Made by a program: the position numbers and the translations under genes | The notes under the pieces: generated by a model | Databases searched by the model: none | What the model saw: the letters and a program-made list of their open reading frames with translations, nothing else | Told to the model about the DNA's origin: nothing | Shown: piece after piece, positions 59,490 through 64,000 of the stretch | Numbering within the stretch: position 1 is the stretch's first letter | Layout: every line of letters begins with the position of its first letter | Source of the DNA: an uncultured Clostridia bacterium | GTDB taxonomy: Bacteria > Bacillota > Clostridia > Christensenellales > UBA1242 | DNA: 64,000 bases | Reading direction: 5' to 3' | Assembly (NCBI GenBank): GCA_934746515.1 | Contig: CAKVFH010000001.1 | Location: 103,226 to 167,225, forward strand

Positions 59490-60365
59490 ATGATTTTTAA
59501 AGGCAGTGGAGTGGCACTTGTTACGCCATTTAATTCAAAAAATGAAGTTGATTTCTATGAGCTTAAAAAACTCATTGAGTTTCAGATTGCATCGCGAACA
59601 AAGGCAATCATAATTTTGGGGACAACTGGCGAATCGGCGACAATTTCAGCTGAAGAACGCACTAAAATAATCAAATTTTGCGTGGGGCAAGTGTCAAATC
59701 GTGTGCCAGTGATTGTTGGGACAGGTTCAAATTCAACAAAACTTGCAATTTCACAGACAAAAGAAGCCGAAAAACTGGGAGCAGATGGTGTTTTGGTCGT
59801 GACTCCATATTACAACAAAACAAGTCAAGAAGGCTTGTTTTTGCACTACAAGGCAATTGCAAAGGCAACGAAACTTCCAATAATAGTTTACAATGTTCCG
59901 TCAAGAACTGGGCTTAATATTTCACCAGAAACACTCTACAAACTTACAAAACTAAAAAACATCGTTGGATTCAAAGATGCTGGCGGAAACATCTCGCAAA
60001 GCATCAAACTTTTGTCAATGATGCCAAAGGGATTTGCTCTATATTCTGGTGATGATTTGATAACTTATCCACTGATGTGCATGGGCTATTCTGGAGTCAT
60101 TTCTGTCACGGCGAATGCCTATCCAACACTGGTGTCGTCGCTCACCGAAAGCGTGCTTGACCGAAACTTTGAAAACGCTCTCCGCATTCACAAATACCTT
60201 TACAAAATCAACACTGCGCTGTTTCTGGAAGTCAACCCAATGTGCATCAAGTTTTACATGAACCTAATCGGAAAAAATGTTGGTCAGCCAAGATTGCCAC
60301 TAACAAATCTATCAAAAGAAACCCAGAAAATTTTAACAGAATTAAGGAAAGAATATGAAAACTAA
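59490..60365 (+). CDS. dapA: 4-hydroxy-tetrahydrodipicolinate synthase
   Basis: 291 residues with GGGGGA. 'GSGVALVTPFNSKNEVDF', 'LGTTGESATISAEE', 'DGVLVVTPYYNKTSQEGLFLHY' (catalytic Tyr), 'VYNVPSRTGLNI' and 'VGFKDAGGNI' (Schiff-base Lys) identify DapA. It condenses pyruvate and aspartate semialdehyde, the first committed step to lysine and meso-diaminopimelate. It overlaps ddh by 11 bases. Confidence 0.96.
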   Translation: MIFKGSGVALVTPFNSKNEVDFYELKKLIEFQIASRTKAIIILGTTGESATISAEERTKIIKFCVGQVSNRVPVIVGTGSNSTKLAISQTKEAEKLGADGVLVVTPYYNKTSQEGLFLHYKAIAKATKLPIIVYNVPSRTGLNISPETLYKLTKLKNIVGFKDAGGNISQSIKLLSMMPKGFALYSGDDLITYPLMCMGYSGVISVTANAYPTLVSSLTESVLDRNFENALRIHKYLYKINTALFLEVNPMCIKFYMNLIGKNVGQPRLPLTNLSKETQKILTELRKEYEN

Positions 60366-61314
60366 TATTGGTATCATTGGCTATGGAAATCTTGGCAAGG
60401 CTGTGGAGCAGGTGATTTTGTCGAGAAATGACTGCAACTTGATTGCGATTTTTTCAAGACGACTTGTTAAATCCAAATTCAATACAGCTGTGGAAAGTTA
60501 TGAGAATATATCTTTATATGCAAACAAAATTGACATAATGCTTCTGTGCGGCGGTTCATTTGGTGACCTTGAAAAACAAACAACAGATGCAATTTTAAAC
60601 TTTGATTGCATAAATACATTCGATAATCACAAAAAACTTTTAAGCGAACTTGACAGACTTGACAAACTTGCAAAAAATTCGAAGCATATTTTGATTATGG
60701 CTTGCGGTTGGGACCCAGGGATATTTAGCAACATTAGAGCGATGAGCTTTAGCATTTCTAAAGAAAAACCGGTCGTTTTTTGGGGTAAAGGTATAAGCAT
60801 GGGGCATAGTGAAGCAATTAGAAAAACTAATCATGTGCTTGACGGACTTGAATTTACAATTCCGAACACTTTGGCAATTAAGCTAGCCAAAAAAGGCAAA
60901 CTAAACGGCAATGAATGTCTGCATTTTAGAGACTGTTATGTGGTGGCGGATAAAAAATATCACAAGAGCATAACGAACAATATTTTAAATATTCCAGACT
61001 ATTTTAAAGGTCAGCCGACAAAAATAAATTTTGTGTCTAGCAAAGAGCTTTTGAAACTTCGCTCAAAAATCTCACACAAAGGCGAGATTATTTCAAAATT
61101 TAAGACAATACATGGCTCAAAATGTCTGCTGGATTTTAAACTAAAAATTGAATCAAATCCAAACTTTACCGCCACCATTATGGTGGGTTACATTGATGCA
61201 GTTTTAAACTTGAGAGCAGGGAAAAACACGGGAGCATTCACTCCGCTTGACATTCCAGCAATTTTCATGTTCAAGCCAAGTTCAAGAAAAAACATTATTG
61301 AGAGCCTTTGCTAA
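60355..61314 (+). CDS. ddh: meso-Diaminopimelate D-dehydrogenase
   Basis: 319 residues. NADP fold 'IGIIGYGNLGKAVEQVIL'; 'MACGWDPGIFSNIRAM' and 'VFWGKGISMGHSEAIRKTNHVLDGLEFTIPN' are Ddh signatures. It makes meso-DAP from tetrahydrodipicolinate in one step, bypassing DapD/E/F. Next to dapA this indicates the dehydrogenase route and meso-DAP cell wall. It starts within dapA (AAGGAAAGAATATG). Confidence 0.95.
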   Translation: MKTNIGIIGYGNLGKAVEQVILSRNDCNLIAIFSRRLVKSKFNTAVESYENISLYANKIDIMLLCGGSFGDLEKQTTDAILNFDCINTFDNHKKLLSELDRLDKLAKNSKHILIMACGWDPGIFSNIRAMSFSISKEKPVVFWGKGISMGHSEAIRKTNHVLDGLEFTIPNTLAIKLAKKGKLNGNECLHFRDCYVVADKKYHKSITNNILNIPDYFKGQPTKINFVSSKELLKLRSKISHKGEIISKFKTIHGSKCLLDFKLKIESNPNFTATIMVGYIDAVLNLRAGKNTGAFTPLDIPAIFMFKPSSRKNIIESLC

Positions 61315-61353
61315 AATATTATTATTTTATAACTAAAATTTTTGGACGCAAAA

Positions 61354-61408
61354 AAAAACATTACTCTAAAAGCGCGTTAAATAGGAAGGCTTTAAAAGTA
61401 ATGTTTTT
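61354..61408. terminator. Terminator after dapA-ddh, shared with the minus-strand gene
   Basis: AAAAACATTACT and AGTAATGTTTTT as perfect 12-bp arms with a 31-base loop carrying AAAGC/GCTTT. Confidence 0.8.
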
Positions 61409-61417
61409 AATTTATTT

Positions 61418-61651
61418 CTATGCTAATAAATTTGGTTTTTTGTAGCAGATTGTGCAAACAAAATCAACAAGCCAACAAATCACAGCACCAGGGATAATCC
61501 ACAAAATGCCCGCAACAAGAGTTGGTGTGTTCTTTTCTTGCACACCCTTAACAATTCTGTAAATTGCCCAAGCAATATCCAAAACAGGCAAACACAAAAT
61601 AAGTTTAGCAATCCATGGCAAGTTATCAAAAGCTTTAACAATATCTTTCAT
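61418..61651 (-). CDS. Small two-helix membrane protein A
   Basis: 77 residues with AAGGAG. Two membrane segments (about 12-32 and 45-66): 'LPWIAKLILCLPVLDIAWAIYRI' and 'TLVAGILWIIPGAVICWLVDFVCTI'. It aligns end to end with the divergent gene at 61817. Function unknown. Confidence 0.8.
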   Translation of the reverse strand: MKDIVKAFDNLPWIAKLILCLPVLDIAWAIYRIVKGVQEKNTPTLVAGILWIIPGAVICWLVDFVCTICYKKPNLLA

Positions 61652-61758
61652 TTTATTTCTCCTTATGGTTTAAGTTTATTCAGTTTACTATTAGTTTAGA
61701 ATAAATTTTCAAAAATTATTTATTTTTTATAAATTTAGCATTTTTGTGCAATTCTTAT

Positions 61759-61787
61759 TTGTGTTTGTGTGGCTTTTGGTATATAAT
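61759..61787 (+). promoter_or_regulatory. Promoter of small membrane protein B
   Basis: TTGTGT at 61759-61764, 17 bases, TATAAT at 61782-61787. Confidence 0.7.
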
Positions 61788-61816
61788 GAGCATATCAATT
61801 CATAGGAGGAAGAGTT

Positions 61817-62041
61817 ATGGCAAAGAGAAAATCTGATTACTTTGGTTTGAGTTGGGTTGTAAGCCTTATCTTGGCAATCATTCCTGTAACATCATGGATT
61901 TGTGGTGCTGTAACAAGATTTGCTGAAGGCAAAATTGTTGCTGGTATTATCAGACTTGTATTCGGTTTCACAATCGTTTGGATTCTTGACCTTATCTACA
62001 TGATTATGGGCAAGAGCATTTGCAGACTTTTGAATGTTTAA
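61817..62041 (+). CDS. Small two-helix membrane protein B
   Basis: 74 residues with AGGAGGAAG. 'LSWVVSLILAIIPVTSWICGAVTRF' and 'IVAGIIRLVFGFTIVWILDLIYMI' mirror the two segments of protein A, including the VAGI..., W.(V/L)D and final LL positions. Probably paralogues. The strong ribosome site suggests good expression. Function unknown. Confidence 0.85.
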   Translation: MAKRKSDYFGLSWVVSLILAIIPVTSWICGAVTRFAEGKIVAGIIRLVFGFTIVWILDLIYMIMGKSICRLLNV

Positions 62042-62046
62042 TAAAA

Positions 62047-62088
62047 TTCACCTTTATTTGACTTATGTCAAGTAAGGGTGTTTTTATT
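62047..62088 (+). terminator. Terminator of small membrane protein B
   Basis: CACCTT and AAGGGTG arms around an inner TTGAC/GTCAA hairpin, followed by TTTTTATTTTT. Confidence 0.8.
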
Positions 62089-62110
62089 TTTGACAAAATT
62101 TTGCTTTTAA

Positions 62111-62139
62111 TTGATTTTTTAGATCTGTTGTTATATAAT
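62111..62139 (+). promoter_or_regulatory. Promoter of alaS
   Basis: TTGATT at 62111-62116, 17 bases, TATAAT at 62134-62139. Confidence 0.75.
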
Positions 62140-62175
62140 ACAAAATGTATTATTATTGAATATAAAGGAAAAATT

Positions 62176-63990
62176 ATGATTACTGACAAACAATTAAAAC
62201 AATTATGGAAAAAATTTTTTACTAAACATGGATTTACACAAATTCAAAATAGTTCAGTTATTCCCGAAAACGACCCAACTGTTTTGTTTACAACCGCCGG
62301 AATGCACCCACTTGTGCCTTATCTTCTTGGTGAAAAACACCCAGCAGGCAACAGACTTTTTGACACACAAAGATGCATCAGAACTGGCGATATTGATGAT
62401 GTTGGCGACTACAACCACAACACATTTTTTGAAATGCTTGGAAACTGGTTCCTTGGAACTTGCCCAAAAGATGAGATGATTAAACTTTCTTATGAATTTT
62501 TGACAAGCAAAGACTATCTTGGAATTGACCCTGCAAGACTTTCTGTTACAGTTTTTGAAGGCGATGAAACAGCGCCAAGAGATGATCTTGCTGCTAACAC
62601 TTGGAAAACTTGCGGAATCAGCGAAGACCACATTTTCTTTAACCCTAAAGAAGATAACTGGTGGGGACTTGGAAGCGGTGTTGGTCCTTGTGGCCCTGAC
62701 ACTGAAATGTTTTATGATTCAGGAAAAGAAAAATGCTCACCAGAGTGCCGCCCAGGCTGTCATTGTGGAAAATATAACGAAATTTGGAACGATGTTTTCA
62801 TGCAATATAAAATTGACAATGTTGGCGAAAAAGCAAAGCCACTTGCAAACCCAAACATTGATACAGGCATGGGCGTTGAAAGAACAATCTGCGTTCTAAA
62901 CGGCGCAAAATCAAGCTATGATGTTGGTATTTTCAAAAGTGTTATTGATTTCATGAACGAAAAAGCAGAAATCAAAAACAGCGATGAGACTGTAAAATCA
63001 TACAGAATCTTGGCAGACCACCTTCGTTCATCAGTGTTTATTTTGGGTGACGAAAAGGCTATCAAACCATCAAATGTTGGGCAGGGTTATATCCTTCGTA
63101 GATTTATTCGTCGTTCAGTAAACCACGCTAGAAACATTGGTCTCGACACAGCATTATTTGCTGATATTGCCGACCTTTACATTGACTATTATAGCGACGA
63201 CTATGAAATTTTGGTTAAGAATAGAGATGTTATTAAATCAGAACTTCATGCAGAAGTTGAAAAATTCTCAAAAGCAATCGACCAAGGCTACAAAGAATTT
63301 GAAAAGGTGATTTCTGGAATTGAGAGACACAAACAATTTGCAAAAGAAGGTGAAGTTGTTGAAAACATCATTTCTGGAAAAGCTGCATTCAGACTTTTTG
63401 ATACATTTGGTTTCCCACTAGAGCTCACTGAAGAAATTGCAAAAGAAAAAGGTTACAGCGTTGACAAGGCTGGCTATGAAGAAGCATTCAAAGCACACCA
63501 AGAACTTTCGCGTTCTGCATCAGCTGGAACTTTTAAAGGCGGACTTGCTGATTCATCTTATGAAACAGCAAAACTTCACACCGCCACCCATATTATGCTT
63601 GCTGGCTTAAAGAAAATGTTTGGAGACCAAGTTATTCAAAAAGGCTCAAACATCACTCCTGAAAGACTTCGTTTTGATTTCAATCATGACAGCAAAATGA
63701 CTGAAGAAGAAATCAAACAACTTGAAGATTTCGTAAACAAGGCAATTGAAAGAAATCTTGATGTAACTTGCGAAGAGCTCACACTTGACGAAGCAAAAAA
63801 AGCCGGTGCACATGGTATATTCGATTCAAAATATGGCGACAAAGTCAAGGTGTACACCATTGGTGATGTTGACAAACAAATTTGTGGTGGACCACATGCA
63901 AAAAACACTGGCGATCTTCACCACTTCAAAATCATTAAAGAAGAAAGCTCTTCTTCTGGCATTCGCAGAATAAAAGCTATCTTGGATTAA
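62176..63990 (+). CDS. alaS: Alanyl-tRNA synthetase lacking the C-Ala domain
   Basis: 604 residues from ATG 62176, with AAAGGA; the frame open to 62065 begins in a terminator. The class II core has 'FTTAGMHPLVPYLLGEKHPAGNRLFDTQRCIRTGDIDDVG' and 'HNTFFEMLGNWFLG'; a Cys-rich 'CSPECRPGCHCGKYNEIWNDVFMQY' insert and 'DTGMGVERTICVL' follow. The editing domain has HTATH and CGGPH (HxxxH and CxxxH zinc site; usually CGGTH). It ends soon after 'GIRRIKAILD'. Usual AlaS is about 870 residues, so the oligomerisation/C-Ala part is missing. An AGGAG site follows the stop for the next gene. Confidence 0.93.
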   Translation: MITDKQLKQLWKKFFTKHGFTQIQNSSVIPENDPTVLFTTAGMHPLVPYLLGEKHPAGNRLFDTQRCIRTGDIDDVGDYNHNTFFEMLGNWFLGTCPKDEMIKLSYEFLTSKDYLGIDPARLSVTVFEGDETAPRDDLAANTWKTCGISEDHIFFNPKEDNWWGLGSGVGPCGPDTEMFYDSGKEKCSPECRPGCHCGKYNEIWNDVFMQYKIDNVGEKAKPLANPNIDTGMGVERTICVLNGAKSSYDVGIFKSVIDFMNEKAEIKNSDETVKSYRILADHLRSSVFILGDEKAIKPSNVGQGYILRRFIRRSVNHARNIGLDTALFADIADLYIDYYSDDYEILVKNRDVIKSELHAEVEKFSKAIDQGYKEFEKVISGIERHKQFAKEGEVVENIISGKAAFRLFDTFGFPLELTEEIAKEKGYSVDKAGYEEAFKAHQELSRSASAGTFKGGLADSSYETAKLHTATHIMLAGLKKMFGDQVIQKGSNITPERLRFDFNHDSKMTEEEIKQLEDFVNKAIERNLDVTCEELTLDEAKKAGAHGIFDSKYGDKVKVYTIGDVDKQICGGPHAKNTGDLHHFKIIKEESSSSGIRRIKAILD

Positions 63991-64000
63991 AGGAGAACCT

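Noticed and set aside
62065..62175. Longer N-terminus for alaS
   Set aside because: The extra 37 codons cross a terminator and the promoter; ATG 62176 has a ribosome site and matches family starts.

Overview
The window comes from an AT-rich, low-GC Gram-positive bacterium that uses the standard genetic code. It is most likely an uncultured Clostridia-type member of the Bacillota. The evidence is Shine-Dalgarno motifs close to AGGAGG on most genes, TTGACA/TATAAT promoters with 17-bp spacers, the hrcA-grpE-dnaK-dnaJ operon under a CIRCE element, the priA-def-fmt-rlmN-rpe-spoVM-rpmB-yloU-fakA-recG gene order shared with Bacillus and Clostridium, a SigK-like sigma factor, and an RNase P RNA that reads as the A type rather than the Bacillus B type. 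A SpoVM-like peptide and the SigK-like factor suggest the cell makes, or recently made, endospores.

Region 1 (1-11490) is the right part of a prophage or domesticated virion module. It holds the end of the large terminase, a portal, a scaffold, a major capsid protein, a connector, two large probable beta-propeller proteins and a holin-like protein. The order resembles the head and short-tail genes of P22-like phages. No tape measure, endolysin or integrase is seen before the host genes begin.

Region 2 (11500-27070) carries a membrane protein with RNase J, a TrmR/TrhP-type tRNA wobble-uridine modification pair, a YqfO-type small domain protein, the SigK-like factor, rnpB, rarA, helD with a PnuC-like transporter, a glycerophosphodiesterase on the minus strand, lepA and hemW. 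Region 3 (27500-34712) is the CIRCE-controlled heat-shock operon followed by rsmE and mtaB. Region 4 (34897-46117) holds rpsU, a small unknown gene, pcrA, ligA, rpoZ, priA, def, fmt, rlmN and rpe. Region 5 (46118-55144) holds the 24-residue spoVM-like gene, an unknown gene, a minimal sufC-sufB pair, rpmB, the Asp23/YloU gene, fakA, a small Xre regulator and recG.

Region 6 (55180-57094) has tRNA-Val, tRNA-Gly and tRNA-Cys, then three tandem copies of a roughly 250-bp element starting inside the tRNA-Cys 3' end, then a zinc-ribbon membrane protein and tRNA-Leu. The repeated element keeps hairpins by compensatory changes and is the strongest candidate for something undescribed. Region 7 (57094-64000) has a minus-strand PhnP-like/phosphatase/upp cluster preceded by a 26-codon ORF and a terminator, then dapA-ddh for meso-diaminopimelate, two divergent paralogous small membrane proteins, and an alanyl-tRNA synthetase that stops after its editing domain.

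Two themes recur. Several genes (rsmE, the xre gene, recG and the small ORF before upp) have promoters so close to the start codon that their mRNAs should be leaderless. Several intergenic regions contain degenerate short tandem repeats (28, 38-39 and 22 bp).
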